Source: Pseudomonas wadenswilerensis
GTDB taxonomy: Bacteria > Pseudomonadota > Gammaproteobacteria > Pseudomonadales > Pseudomonadaceae
DNA length: 64,000 nucleotides
Reading direction: 5' to 3'
Assembly (NCBI RefSeq): GCF_900497695.1
Contig: NZ_UIDD01000012.1
Location: forward strand, 498,501-562,500
Shown here one piece after another: positions 44,373 to 53,911 of this stretch. Under the pieces are notes generated by a model that did not search any database, was not told the origin of the DNA, and saw only the letters and a list, made by a program, of their open reading frames with translations. A program made the position numbers and the translations under genes. Each line of letters opens with the position of its first letter. The stretch's first letter is position 1.

Positions 44373-45191
44373 TCACGGTTGCAACTGATCGTCCAGCTTC
44401 ATGTTCAGCGCCAGCTTGCTGCCCAGGCTGATCGCCTGCTCGCGCCAGAACAGGTAGCGCAGGGCGTTGTTGGTCTCGCTAAAGTGCAGTGCCAGCTCTT
44501 CGGCGGCCTGCATCACCCCGGCCACAGCGGCCAGCTCCAGCCAGTACACAGCAGCTTTGCTATCGACGTTGACCGACAGCCCATGCAGCAGCCGGTAGCC
44601 GACCTCGAAGCGGCAGCGCGCTTCACCGCGCTGGGCGCCGCGCAGGAACCAGTGATAGGCCTGCTGCAGATCGACCTGCCATTCCTGGGTATCGCTGTCG
44701 CAGATTTCTTCCTCGTAGAGATCGCCCAGCGCTGCGGCGGCGTGTTCCAGGCCACGCTCGAATGCCTGCTGGTAATACTCCGCCGCGCTGGCATAGGCCA
44801 CCTCGACGCCTTTGCCGAAGTAATGCTGCTGGCCAAGGTTGAACCAGGCCGCGGCACTGCCCTGCAGGGCCGCCATGCGCAGCAGGTGCCCGGCCAGGGT
44901 CGGGTCGGCGCGCCAGTACTTGCCATTGAGCCAGATCCAGCCCAGATCGTTGAGCGCACCCACGTTGCCTTCCAGGGCCTGGGCGCGCAGGTCTTCGTAC
45001 TCCGCCTGCAGGTCGCTGGCCTCATCCAGGCGGCTGATCAGACTGAAACTTTCGCCCAGCGCTGCCCGCTGGCTGGGCATGCCGACCCCGGCGTACAACC
45101 GCTGCAGGCGGCCGGGCCGGCCGGGCGCAGGGATGATCCGCTCGGGCAACAGGCGCTCAAGCAGTGGGTAAATGTTGCTGGCAGCTGACAT
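44373..45191 (-). CDS. Sel1/TPR-like repeat protein
   Basis: Protein of 272 residues with Sel1-like repeats: NDLGWIWLNG, AWFNLGQQHYFGKGVEVAYASAAEYYQQA, AALGDLYEE, FEVGYRLLHGLSVNVDSKAAVYWLELAA. No signal peptide is obvious. The start is uncertain: ATG at 45191 or 45203. Such repeats bind proteins; the partner is not known. It is divergent from the WYL regulator. Confidence 0.8.
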   Translation of the reverse strand: MSAASNIYPLLERLLPERIIPAPGRPGRLQRLYAGVGMPSQRAALGESFSLISRLDEASDLQAEYEDLRAQALEGNVGALNDLGWIWLNGKYWRADPTLAGHLLRMAALQGSAAAWFNLGQQHYFGKGVEVAYASAAEYYQQAFERGLEHAAAALGDLYEEEICDSDTQEWQVDLQQAYHWFLRGAQRGEARCRFEVGYRLLHGLSVNVDSKAAVYWLELAAVAGVMQAAEELALHFSETNNALRYLFWREQAISLGSKLALNMKLDDQLQP

Positions 45192-45397
45192 GTTCGTCCT
45201 CATTGAACTACCCACAGATCCAACAGCGGGAGTGATGAGGCGTGATTCTGCGCACGGTCACGACAAAACCTGTCGCGAACGATTCAGTTAGGGCACTCAA
45301 CTGCTTCATCCTTGATCTGGATACATAAATGGCTAATTGCCATATCACTGCGCTGGCGCCATGCTACAACCGCAAGCCTAGACAAGGACGCCACCTT

Positions 45398-46408
45398 TTG
45401 CCCTCTGCCACGACACGTGCCACCCTCAGCCGCCAATGGGAGTTGCTGCGCCAGTTGCCCAGCCGCTCACCGGGGATTACCAGTGCCGAGTTGGTCGGTC
45501 GCCTGCAGGACGCAGGTTTTTCCATCAGCAAGCGCAGCATCGAGCGCGACCTCAACGAGCTGTCACTGATCTTCCCGCTGGAGCGTAACGACAAGAGCAT
45601 CCCGTACGGCTGGCACTGGGCGGCCAACGCCTGCATCGAATTGCGCGGTATCAGTGTCAGCGAGGCCCTGAGCCTGGCGCTGGTGGAAGAAGCGGTACGC
45701 CCGCTGTTGCCGGGGAGCATGCTCAAGGTGCTGGACCCGCGCTTCAGCCATGCCCGGCAGAAGCTCGAACACCTGTCGGGGGCGAACAAGGTGGCGCGCT
45801 GGCTGGACAAGGTCGCCAGCGTGCGCCCGGACATGAACATGCAGGCCCCGGAAGTGCCCGACAGCATCCTCGAGACCGTGCAACACGCGCTGCTCGAGGA
45901 ATACCAGCTGCACTGCCAGTACTACTCGGCACATAACGACAAGCTCAGCGAGCTGACCCTCAACCCGCTGGCGTTGATCCAGCGCGGCCAGGTCAGTTAC
46001 CTGATTGCCACTGCCGTGCCCTATACCGACATTCGCCAGTTCGCCGTGCATCGCTTTCGCAAGCTGCGCATCCTCGACAGCCCCACCGAGGGCCTGCGCG
46101 CCTTCGATCTGCAGGCGTACCTGCGCAGCGATGCCCTGCAGTTCGGCGATACCGACAAGATCGAACTGCAGGCCTGGATCAGCGACAACCTGGCCCGCCT
46201 GGTGCGCGAGACGCCACTGTCGGCCGACATGCACCTGACTCCGCTGGAAGCTGGCCACCGCCTGCAGGCCACCGTCAGCAACAGCTGGCAGCTGCGCTGG
46301 TGGCTACTGAGCCAGGGTGACGGGCTGATCGTCGAACAGCCCCTGAGCCTGCGCCGACAGATTGCCGAAACCCTCAACAATGCCGCGGCGCAATATCAAT
46401 CGGCCTGA
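45398..46408 (+). CDS. WYL-domain transcriptional regulator
   Basis: DeoR/YafY-type regulator, 336 residues if started at the TTG at 45398, which follows AAGGACG; an ATG at 45329 would give 359 residues without a ribosome binding site. An N-terminal helix-turn-helix (TSAELVGRLQDAGFSISKRSIERDLNEL) precedes the WYL domain (about 150-230, NPLALIQRGQVSYLIATAV) and a C-terminal WCX part. The WYL-domain family senses nucleic acid or ligands. It converges with the ABC permease gene 6 nt away, so it is not in that operon, but it may regulate it or the neighbouring Sel1 gene. Confidence 0.85.
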   Translation: MPSATTRATLSRQWELLRQLPSRSPGITSAELVGRLQDAGFSISKRSIERDLNELSLIFPLERNDKSIPYGWHWAANACIELRGISVSEALSLALVEEAVRPLLPGSMLKVLDPRFSHARQKLEHLSGANKVARWLDKVASVRPDMNMQAPEVPDSILETVQHALLEEYQLHCQYYSAHNDKLSELTLNPLALIQRGQVSYLIATAVPYTDIRQFAVHRFRKLRILDSPTEGLRAFDLQAYLRSDALQFGDTDKIELQAWISDNLARLVRETPLSADMHLTPLEAGHRLQATVSNSWQLRWWLLSQGDGLIVEQPLSLRRQIAETLNNAAAQYQSA

Positions 46409-46413
46409 GCCTT

Positions 46414-47280
46414 TCAGCGCTGCATGCCCCAGCGGCGCACGGTGACACGCTCCAGGGTGTTGAACACCAGGCTTTCGACCAGCAGGCCGATCAGGATCAC
46501 GACCGCAAGCCCAGCGAAAACCTTGTCGGTGTACAGCTCGTTGCGGTTCTGGAAGATGTACCAGCCCAGCCCGCCCTTGCCGCTGGTGGCGCCGAACACC
46601 AGCTCGGCGGCGATCAGCGTGCGCCAGGCAAAGGCCCAGCCGATCTTCAGGCCCGAGAGGACCGACGGCAGCGCCGCCGGAATCAGGATATGCACCACCA
46701 GGCGCAAGCCGCGCAGGCCATAGTTGCGCCCGGCCATGCGCAGGGTCTCGGAGACCCCGAGAAAACCCGCGTAGGTATTCAGCGCCAGGGCCCAGAGCAC
46801 CGAATGCACCAGCACGAAGATCAGGCTGTTGTCGCCCAGGCCGAACCAGAGCAGCGCCAGCGGTAGCAAAGCGATCGCCGGTAGCGGGTTGAACATCGAG
46901 GTCAGGGTGCTGAGCAGGTCGCGGCCGAACTGGGTCGACACCGCCAGGCTGGTCAGGCCGAAGGCCAGGACGATCCCCAGCAGATAACCCTTGAGCAGTA
47001 CCACCAGCGACACGCCGACCTTGGCCGGCAACTCGCCGCTGAGCAGGCCGTCATACAGGGCTGCTGCGGTTTGCACGAAGCTGGGCAGCAGCAGGTCATT
47101 GTCCTGGTAGCGGGCGATGGCTTCCCAGGCCAGGGCCAGGAGGATCAGGATCAGGCCCTTGCGCAGCCAGCCCTGTTGCCAGAGGCGCTGGCCCAGCGGC
47201 AGTTCGCGTTCAACGGGGATACTGAGCAGCGGCTCGAGGACAATTTCGTATTCCTGACGCGGTGTAACAGTTGTGGTCAT
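46414..47280 (-). CDS. Sulfonate-type ABC transporter permease
   Basis: Permease of the SsuC/TauC family, 288 residues. The EAA loop reads MAGRNYGLRGLRLVVHILIPAALPSV, with about six helices. It is the last gene of the dioxygenase-SBP-ATPase-permease operon. A similar order, next to the lap genes, is found in P. putida. Confidence 0.9.
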   Translation of the reverse strand: MTTTVTPRQEYEIVLEPLLSIPVERELPLGQRLWQQGWLRKGLILILLALAWEAIARYQDNDLLLPSFVQTAAALYDGLLSGELPAKVGVSLVVLLKGYLLGIVLAFGLTSLAVSTQFGRDLLSTLTSMFNPLPAIALLPLALLWFGLGDNSLIFVLVHSVLWALALNTYAGFLGVSETLRMAGRNYGLRGLRLVVHILIPAALPSVLSGLKIGWAFAWRTLIAAELVFGATSGKGGLGWYIFQNRNELYTDKVFAGLAVVILIGLLVESLVFNTLERVTVRRWGMQR

Positions 47281-47294
47281 GGCAAAACTCCCGG

Positions 47295-48158
47295 TCAGTA
47301 GGCAATGCGAATGTCGGCGAAACCCAATGCCGGGTCGTGCTCGGCCTGGGCATCGTCGTCGAACAGCAAACGGTGGATGCGCCGCGCCGACGCCTGGAAG
47401 TCGCTGGCGCCAAGGCTCTGCAGGTCGTACTGGTGGCTGTGGATTTCGGCGCGCACCCGGCCCGGATGGGGCGACAGCAAGAGGATGCGGTTGCCCACCA
47501 CCAGCGCTTCTTCGATCGAATGGGTGACGAACAACAGAGTGAAACGCACCTCTTCCCAGAGCAGCAGCAACTCTTCCTGCATCTTGCGCCGGGTCAGGGC
47601 GTCGAGGGCGGCGAAGGGTTCGTCCATCAGCAGGATCTTCGGCTGCATGGCCAGCGCCCGGGCAATCGCCACGCGGGCTTTCATGCCGCCCGACAGGGTA
47701 TGCGGATAGGCATCGGCAAAGCCGGCCAGGCCGACTTTTTCCAGGTAGTGCAAGGCGCGTTCTTCAGCCTCCCTGCGCTTGAGCGTGCCCGAGGCCAGCA
47801 GCGGGAACATCACGTTGTGCTTGACGGTTTTCCATGGCGGCAGCTGGTCGAACTCCTGGAACACCACGATGCGATCCGGGCCCGGGCCATGCACGGCCTG
47901 GCCCTGCAGGCGGATCTGCCCTTCCCTGGGCTCGATGAAACCGGCCACCGCCTTGAGCAGGGTCGACTTGCCGCAGCCCGAGGGCCCGAGCAGGACAAAG
48001 CGGTCGGCCTTGTCCACTTCGAAACTGACCTGGTGGGTGGCCCGCACCACGCGCTGCGCAGTGCGGTACTCCAGGCTTACGTTATCCACCTGCAGCAGCG
48101 GCGGCGTGGCGACGCTGCTCAATTTGCTGACCGTGTGGCCTTGCAATGGGGTGTTCAT
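47295..48158 (-). CDS. Sulfonate-type ABC transporter ATPase
   Basis: ATPase of the SsuB/TauB family, 287 residues. Walker A GPSGCGKST, signature LSGGMKARVAIARALA and Walker B ILLMDEPFAALD are intact. The C-terminal part (SLGASDFQASARRIHRL) follows the catalytic core. It lies 5 nt after the binding-protein gene and 14 nt before the permease gene, with no gap for a separate promoter. Confidence 0.92.
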   Translation of the reverse strand: MNTPLQGHTVSKLSSVATPPLLQVDNVSLEYRTAQRVVRATHQVSFEVDKADRFVLLGPSGCGKSTLLKAVAGFIEPREGQIRLQGQAVHGPGPDRIVVFQEFDQLPPWKTVKHNVMFPLLASGTLKRREAEERALHYLEKVGLAGFADAYPHTLSGGMKARVAIARALAMQPKILLMDEPFAALDALTRRKMQEELLLLWEEVRFTLLFVTHSIEEALVVGNRILLLSPHPGRVRAEIHSHQYDLQSLGASDFQASARRIHRLLFDDDAQAEHDPALGFADIRIAY

Positions 48159-48163
48159 CCGGC

Positions 48164-49183
48164 TCAGCTCCCTTGCAACGGTTTCTCGTCCTGGAAGAAA
48201 TAGTCTTTCCAGGATTCGGGTTTGTGCTTGATCGCGCCCACGCGGTAGAGGAACTCGGCCAGCGGATAGGTGTTCTTCGGCGTCACGCTGAATTCGTACT
48301 GCGGGTTGTCGATGATCTTCAGCAACGCCTCGCGATCGATCTTGGCCTTGGTCACGCGGATGTAGGTGTCGGCTGCGGCGGCCTTGTCGTTCTGGGCAAA
48401 CTCGGCGGCTTCGGCCAGGGCATCGACGAAGGCCTTATAGGTCTTGGGGTTGTCGTTGCGGAATTTTTCGGTGGCGAACAGCACGGTCGGCGAGTTCGGC
48501 CCGAGCAGGTCGTAGGTGTTGAGCACCACGTGCACGTCCTTGTTGGCCAGCACCTGGTCCTGGAACGGCGGGTTGGAGAAGTGCGCGTTCAGCTCGGTGC
48601 CGCCAGCCAGCAGGGCCGCCGTGGCATCGGGATGGGGGACGGCCAGGGTGTATTTGTCGAGGCGGTTGTACTCCTTGTCGCCCCATTGCTTGGCGGCGGC
48701 GTACTGCAGGAAGCGCGACTGCACCGAGACACCCACCGCCGGCAGGGCAATGCGGTCTTTCTCGCTGAAGTCAGCGATGGTCTTCACCTTGGGGTTGCTG
48801 CTGACCAGGTAGTAGGGGAAGTTGCCCAGCGAGGCCACGGCCTTGACGTTCTGTCGGCCCTGGGTGCGGTCCCAGATGGTCAGCAGCGGGCCGACTCCGG
48901 CACCGGCGATGTCCACCGAGCCAGAGAGCAAGGCGTCGTTGATCGCGGCGCCGCCAGACAGCTGCGTCCAGTCGACCTTGATGTCGATGCCCTGCGCCTT
49001 GCCGTGCTTCTCGATCAGGTTCTGATCGCGCACCACGTTGAGCAGCAGGTAAACAATGCCGAACTGTTCGGCAATGCGGATTTCCCCTTCGGCCTGGGCC
49101 GTGGCCGGTGCTACCAGACTGCCGGCGAGCAGGCTGGCACCCAGGCCGATACTGGCCGCCAGGCGGCTGATTGATTTGCGCAT
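48164..49183 (-). CDS. Sulfonate/sulphate-ester-type substrate-binding protein
   Basis: Periplasmic binding protein of the SsuA/TauA (NMT1-like) family, 339 residues. The signal peptide ends around APATAQAE. Family features include AEQFGIVYLLLNVVRD, INDALLSGSVDIAGAGVGPLL and LPAVGVSVQSRFLQYAA. The ligand is an organic sulphur compound by context (TauD neighbour), but taurine, alkyl sulphate and other compounds cannot be told apart. The gene follows the dioxygenase by 18 nt. Confidence 0.88.
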   Translation of the reverse strand: MRKSISRLAASIGLGASLLAGSLVAPATAQAEGEIRIAEQFGIVYLLLNVVRDQNLIEKHGKAQGIDIKVDWTQLSGGAAINDALLSGSVDIAGAGVGPLLTIWDRTQGRQNVKAVASLGNFPYYLVSSNPKVKTIADFSEKDRIALPAVGVSVQSRFLQYAAAKQWGDKEYNRLDKYTLAVPHPDATAALLAGGTELNAHFSNPPFQDQVLANKDVHVVLNTYDLLGPNSPTVLFATEKFRNDNPKTYKAFVDALAEAAEFAQNDKAAAADTYIRVTKAKIDREALLKIIDNPQYEFSVTPKNTYPLAEFLYRVGAIKHKPESWKDYFFQDEKPLQGS

Positions 49184-49201
49184 GCTGTACTCCTCGAGTA
49201 A

Positions 49202-50101
49202 TCAGAACGGGGCATCGCCCTGGATGGTGGTGCGGTACAGCTTGCGGCGCAGGTGCGCGGGGCAGCCGCTGGCCAGGTGGATCAACGAGCGGTTGTCCCA
49301 GAACACCAGGTCATGGGGCTGCCATTGGTGGCGGTAGATGTTCTGCTCAAGCACGCTGTGGGCGTAGAGCTCGGCGAGGAGCTGCCGGCTTTCGTCTTCA
49401 GGCAGGCCGACGATGCGGGTGGTGAAGCCTTCGCTGACGAACAGCGCCTTGCGGCCGTTTTCCGGGTGGGTGCGTACCACCGGATGGATCACTTCCTGGA
49501 CCTGGGCCAACTGCTCGGCGGTCAGGGCCGGGCGCCAGTTGCCTTCGAATTTGGTTTCGCTGTAGCGGGCAGTGTAGGAATGCGCGGCGCTGCGGCCTTC
49601 GACGGCTTTGCGCAGGGCCTCGGGCAGGCCGTCCCAGGCCTTGTGCATGTCGGCGAACAAGGTGTCGCCGCCTTCGCTGGGCAGCTCCTGGGCGTGCAAC
49701 ATCGAACCCAGGCTTGGCAGTTCCTTGTACGACAGGTCCGAGTGCCAGAACTTGCCGGCATCGCCCAGGCCGATGTTCTGCCCGTTTTCGACGATGTTGG
49801 AGACGATCAGGATTTCCGGGTGGCCGCTGAGCAAGAACTGCTTGAGCACGTGGATCTGCAGCACGCCGAAGCGGCGGCTGAAGGCGATTTGTTGTTCGGG
49901 GGTAATGCGCTGGTCGCGAAACACCAGCACGTGGTGATCGAGATGGGCCCGGTGGATCCGGGTGAAGTCTTCGCTGCTGACCGGTCGGGTCAGGTCCAGG
50001 CCGATGATCTCGGCGCCGACGGCACCACTGAACGGCAGGATTTCGAAGGCTTGCTGCTGTGCGCTGTCGATGGACGACAAGGCGTTAGAGGCCGCTGACA
50101 T
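49202..50101 (-). CDS. TauD/TfdA-family alpha-ketoglutarate dioxygenase
   Basis: Fe(II)/2-oxoglutarate dioxygenase of 299 residues. The iron site is HxD in KFWHSDLSY with the distal His in WDNRSLIHLA, and the 2-oxoglutarate Arg is near RRKLYRTT. Family members oxidise taurine (TauD) or alkyl sulphates (AtsK) to release sulphite or sulphate. It is the first gene of an operon with an SBP, ATPase and permease, an order like atsK-atsRBC or tauD-tauABC. It may therefore belong to sulphate-ester use together with the sulfatase region at 10-20 kb. The AT-rich dyad at 50237-50255 is upstream. Confidence 0.9.
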   Translation of the reverse strand: MSAASNALSSIDSAQQQAFEILPFSGAVGAEIIGLDLTRPVSSEDFTRIHRAHLDHHVLVFRDQRITPEQQIAFSRRFGVLQIHVLKQFLLSGHPEILIVSNIVENGQNIGLGDAGKFWHSDLSYKELPSLGSMLHAQELPSEGGDTLFADMHKAWDGLPEALRKAVEGRSAAHSYTARYSETKFEGNWRPALTAEQLAQVQEVIHPVVRTHPENGRKALFVSEGFTTRIVGLPEDESRQLLAELYAHSVLEQNIYRHQWQPHDLVFWDNRSLIHLASGCPAHLRRKLYRTTIQGDAPF

Positions 50102-50236
50102 GATTCACTCCCACGCAGAGCGCGCCCAAAGGTGCGCGCATCGATCAGAAACTCACGGTGTTCCGTGTTGGTTCGGTCGTGCGGCGCGCCGATTGGTCGA
50201 CAGGTACGCAGGGGAGTGACTATAAAGTCATAAGAG

Positions 50237-50255
50237 AAAGAATTTAAATATCTTT
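50237..50255. promoter_or_regulatory. AT-rich dyad upstream of the dioxygenase operon
   Basis: AAAGA (50237-50241) and TCTTT (50251-50255) flank a palindrome-like ATTTAAATA, 136 nt before the dioxygenase start codon. It resembles the dyads before the other sulphur genes. Confidence 0.35.
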
Positions 50256-50287
50256 AGAGCATAAGCATATGGTGAGCTTCAGGCCCT

Positions 50288-50346
50288 CATCGCTGGCAAG
50301 CCAGCTCCCACAAAGTCCAACTGTGGGAGCTGGCTTGCCAGCGATG
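50288..50346. repeat. REP pair, perfect 25-bp inverted repeat
   Basis: Two REP units that are perfect complements over 25 bp (50288-50312 and 50322-50346) with a 9-nt loop. It lies 4 nt after the lapC stop codon and 187 nt upstream of the dioxygenase start, so it could act as a bidirectional terminator for the lapEBC transcript. Confidence 0.85.
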
Positions 50347-50349
50347 CTT

Positions 50350-51711
50350 TTAGCGCTCGCGCAGCGCTTCGGCCCGGGCGCGGATGATCGGCTTGAGCAG
50401 GTAGCTCAGCACGCTTTTCTTGCCGGTGATGATGTCCACCGAAGCGACCATCCCCGGGATGATCAGCAGCGGCTTGTCGTCGGTGCCCAGGTGGCTGCGC
50501 TCGGTGCGCAGCTTGATCACGTAGAAGGTGTTCTTGTCTTCGTCGGTGATGGTGTCGGCGCCGATCTGTTCGAGCTTGGCCTTGAGGCCGCCGTAGATGG
50601 TGTAGTCATAGGCGGTGAACTTGACCATCGCCTCTTGCCCCGGGTGCAGGAAGGCAATGTCTTGCGGACGGATGCGCGCTTCGACCAAAAGGGTGTCATC
50701 GAGCGGCACGATCTCGACCAGGTCGCTGCCCGGCTGGATCACCCCGCCAACGGTGTTGACCAGCAGCTGCTTGACGATACCGCGCACCGGCGAGGTGACC
50801 AGGGTACGGTTGACCCGATCGTCCAGGGCCTTGCCGGTGGCCTGGGCCTTGCTCAGGTCGGTGCGCGCCTCATTGAGTTGGGTCAGGGCTTCGCTGCGGA
50901 ACTTGCCGCGGGTCTCGTCGATCTTGCGCTCGACTTCCTTGATCGCCGACTCGGCACGCGGAATCGCCAGCGAGGTGGCATCCAGCTGGCCGCGGTTCTC
51001 GACCTCGGCACGCTTGAGGCGCAGCACTTCAACCTGGGAGATCGCGCCCTGAGCCACCAGCGGCTCGGACATGCTGATCTCCTGGCGCAGCAGCTGCAGG
51101 CTGTTGCGGTACTGGCCCTGCTTGGAGCTGAACTCGCGCAACTCTTGCTGGCGCTGCACCAGTTGCTCCTGCAGGCCGCCGATTTCGTCCTGCAACTGCT
51201 GGCGGCGGCTCTGGTACAGGGACTCTTCGTTGGCGGCCTGGCTCGGCGCGGCCTTGCGGATTTCTTCGTCGATCTTCAGCGGCCGGTCTTCGACCTCGGC
51301 GCTCAGGCGCTCGACACGCAGGGCCATGGCCAGGCGATCAGCCTCGGTCTCACCGACGTTGGAAACGAACCGGGTATCGTCCAGGCGCAGCAACGGGTCG
51401 CCCACTTCGACGATCTCGCCCTCTTTGGCGTAGATCTGCGCAACGATGCCGCCTTCCAGGTTCTGGATCTTCTGCAGTTTCGACGACGGGATGGCCTTGC
51501 CTTCGCCACGGGTGACTTCGTCGATAATGGCGAAATTGGCCCAGAGGCCAAGGAACAGGAAGAAGCCGATCACCCCCCAGATGGTCAGGCGCACGATGCG
51601 CGGCGCATCTTCGATCAGCGCCTTGTTGACCTCGGGCAGCGGCTGGCCGCTGAGTGATTCGGAACCCTTGAAATACCTGCGCAGGCTGTCCTTGATCTGG
51701 CCCATATCCAT
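50350..51711 (-). CDS. lapC: LapC, HlyD-family type I secretion adaptor
   Basis: Membrane-fusion protein of the LapA type I secretion system, 453 residues from MDMGQIKD. One N-terminal membrane helix (IWGVIGFFLFLGLWANFAI), a biotinyl-lipoyl part (IQNLEGGIVAQIYAKEGEIVEVGD) and a long coiled coil (about 140-270) typify HlyD/LapC. It lies directly after lapB; a longer start with GTG would overlap lapB by 11 nt and is less likely. It bridges LapB and LapE. Confidence 0.92.
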   Translation of the reverse strand: MDMGQIKDSLRRYFKGSESLSGQPLPEVNKALIEDAPRIVRLTIWGVIGFFLFLGLWANFAIIDEVTRGEGKAIPSSKLQKIQNLEGGIVAQIYAKEGEIVEVGDPLLRLDDTRFVSNVGETEADRLAMALRVERLSAEVEDRPLKIDEEIRKAAPSQAANEESLYQSRRQQLQDEIGGLQEQLVQRQQELREFSSKQGQYRNSLQLLRQEISMSEPLVAQGAISQVEVLRLKRAEVENRGQLDATSLAIPRAESAIKEVERKIDETRGKFRSEALTQLNEARTDLSKAQATGKALDDRVNRTLVTSPVRGIVKQLLVNTVGGVIQPGSDLVEIVPLDDTLLVEARIRPQDIAFLHPGQEAMVKFTAYDYTIYGGLKAKLEQIGADTITDEDKNTFYVIKLRTERSHLGTDDKPLLIIPGMVASVDIITGKKSVLSYLLKPIIRARAEALRER

Positions 51712-51712
51712 C

Positions 51713-53869
51713 TTAAGCAACACTGATCTGCCCCTTCTTCAGCGCATCCATGACGGCGGCTTTCGGGCCATCCGCGACTATCTGCCCGCGATCGACAACG
51801 ATCAGGCGGTCGACCAGTGACAACAGCGAAGCCCGGTGAGTCACCAGGACCACGGTCTTGTTCTCGATGACCACTTGCAGGCGTTGCTTGAGGCGTTCTT
51901 CACCGGTGTTGTCCATGGCGCTGGTCGGCTCGTCGAGCAGCAGGATCTGCGGGTTGAGCAACAGGGCACGGCCGAGGGCGACGTTCTGCCGCTGACCTCC
52001 GGACAGGTTCTGGCCCCGCTCGCCAACCTGCAGCTCGTAGCCTTGCGGGTGCAGGCGGGCAAATTCGTGAACCCCGGACAGTTCGGCGGCCTGCAGGACC
52101 AATTCGTCCTCCACGTAACGGGCACCACTGACCAGGTTGTCGCGCAGGGTACCGGCCAGCAGCTGGATGTCCTGGGGCACATAGCCGATGTTGTGGCGCA
52201 GCTCGCTGACGTCGATCTGGCGGATGTCCACGCCATCGACCAGCAACGAGCCGGCATCGGCTTCGTAGAGACCGACGATCAGTTTGGCCAGCGAGCTCTT
52301 GCCCGAGCCGCTGCGACCGATGATGCCGATCTTCTCGCCGGGGCGGATCGATACATTGACGCCCTTGAGCGCCAGGTTCTGCTGGTTGGGGTAGGTGAAA
52401 TCGACGCCGCGAAACTCGATGGCGCCCTGCAGTACCTGACGGCTCAGCGGGCGTTCTTCGAAGTTGCGCTCTTGCGGCAGTTCCATCATCTGGTCGGTGG
52501 AGACCATGGTCACCTTGGCTTGCTGATAACGGGTCAGCAGGCCGGAGAGCTGGCCCAGCGGGCCGAGGGCGCGGCCACTGAGCATGTAGCAGGCAATCAG
52601 GCCGCCCATGCTCAGGTTGCCAGCCATGATCTGGTAGACACCGGCGCAGATCAGCGCCACGCCCGCCAGTTGCTGGATCAGCAGGGTGATGTTCATCGCC
52701 AGGCCCGAGAGCACCTTGACCCGCAGCTCGAGGCGGCTGAGGGTGCCGATGGTCTGCTCCCACATGTACTGACGTTCGCTTTCGGCGTTGTTGACCTTGA
52801 CCGCATCGAGCCCGGCGAGGGTCTCGATCAGGCTCGACTGGCGCTCGGAGGCCAGTGCCATGGTTCGCTCAAGGGTCGCCACCAGCGGCTTCTGCAGGGC
52901 ATAACCGATGCCCAGGGCCAGCGGGAAGGCGATGATTGGAATCCACACCAGGTGCCCGCCGATGATGGCGATCACCAGCAGGATCAGCAGGGTGAACGGC
53001 AGGTCGATCAGGCTGGTCAGGGTCAGCGAGGCGAGGAAGTCGCGCAGGCCCTGGAATTCATGGATGTTCTGGGCAAAGCTGCCGACCCTTGCCGGCCGGT
53101 ATTTCATGGCCATGCCGACGATGCGTTCGAACAGCGTGGCGGAGATGATCAGGTCGGTCTTCTTCCCGGCCAGGTCCAGGCACAAGCTGCGCAGGCCCTT
53201 GAGGATCAGGTCGAAGATGTAGGCGCCGGAGATACCCAGGGCCAGGACCCAGAGGGTCGAGGTGGCCTGGTTGGGCACCACGCGGTCATAGACGTTCATC
53301 ACGAACAGCGGTGCGGCCAGGGCAATCAGGTTGATCACCAGGCTTGCGGCGATGGCGTCGATGTACAGCCAGCGGCTGCGCTTGAGGGTGTCACGGAACC
53401 AGGAGCGCGCCCGCGGGATCAGGTTGCCATGGTTGACGTCGAACTTGTGCTGCGGCTGGGCGAAGAACACCCGGCCACTGTAGTCGCTTTGCAAGGCCTC
53501 GCGGCTGACATGCACTTCGCCGCCGTCGCTTTCGCTGAGCAACAGGCGCGCGGTGTCGTCGTTCTCCCAACCCAGCAAGACCGTGCTGCGACCGTCCTTG
53601 AGCAGGAGCATGGCCGGCATGGCGATGCTCGGGATCTGCTCCAGCTTGCGTTGCAGCAAGCGGCCCTGCAGGCCGGCACGGGCTGCCGCGCGTGGCAGCA
53701 GCTCCGGGCTCAGGCGTTGGGCCGGCAACGGCAGGCCGGTGGTCAGCATGGCCCGGCTGGCGGGCTTCTGGTGCAGCACGCAAAGAGACAGCAGGCTGTC
53801 CAGCAACGGATCGTCGTGCTGACTGCGTGGATCATGGCTGAGCTGGACTCGACTGACTTCTGATTCCAC
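51713..53869 (-). CDS. lapB: LapB, type I secretion ABC transporter
   Basis: Inner-membrane type I secretion ATPase of 718 residues (GTG start). An N-terminal C39-like domain without the catalytic Cys motif (residues about 20-145) precedes six helices (about 165-440) and an ABC domain: Walker A GRSGSGKSS, signature LSGGQRQNVALGRAL, Walker B ILLLDEPTSAMD. It exports LapA, the divergent adhesin, using LapC and LapE. The C39-like domain binds the substrate but does not cleave it. Confidence 0.93.
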   Translation of the reverse strand: MESEVSRVQLSHDPRSQHDDPLLDSLLSLCVLHQKPASRAMLTTGLPLPAQRLSPELLPRAAARAGLQGRLLQRKLEQIPSIAMPAMLLLKDGRSTVLLGWENDDTARLLLSESDGGEVHVSREALQSDYSGRVFFAQPQHKFDVNHGNLIPRARSWFRDTLKRSRWLYIDAIAASLVINLIALAAPLFVMNVYDRVVPNQATSTLWVLALGISGAYIFDLILKGLRSLCLDLAGKKTDLIISATLFERIVGMAMKYRPARVGSFAQNIHEFQGLRDFLASLTLTSLIDLPFTLLILLVIAIIGGHLVWIPIIAFPLALGIGYALQKPLVATLERTMALASERQSSLIETLAGLDAVKVNNAESERQYMWEQTIGTLSRLELRVKVLSGLAMNITLLIQQLAGVALICAGVYQIMAGNLSMGGLIACYMLSGRALGPLGQLSGLLTRYQQAKVTMVSTDQMMELPQERNFEERPLSRQVLQGAIEFRGVDFTYPNQQNLALKGVNVSIRPGEKIGIIGRSGSGKSSLAKLIVGLYEADAGSLLVDGVDIRQIDVSELRHNIGYVPQDIQLLAGTLRDNLVSGARYVEDELVLQAAELSGVHEFARLHPQGYELQVGERGQNLSGGQRQNVALGRALLLNPQILLLDEPTSAMDNTGEERLKQRLQVVIENKTVVLVTHRASLLSLVDRLIVVDRGQIVADGPKAAVMDALKKGQISVA

Positions 53870-53911
53870 GCGGGCTCTCTTAACGGTTGCGGTTGGCTAT
53901 AACAGTGAACC

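Noticed and set aside
51836..53863. 675-codon open frame opposite lapB
   Set aside because: Antisense shadow of a gene with complete ABC motifs; rich in Gln, His and Asp as is usual for such shadows in high-GC DNA.
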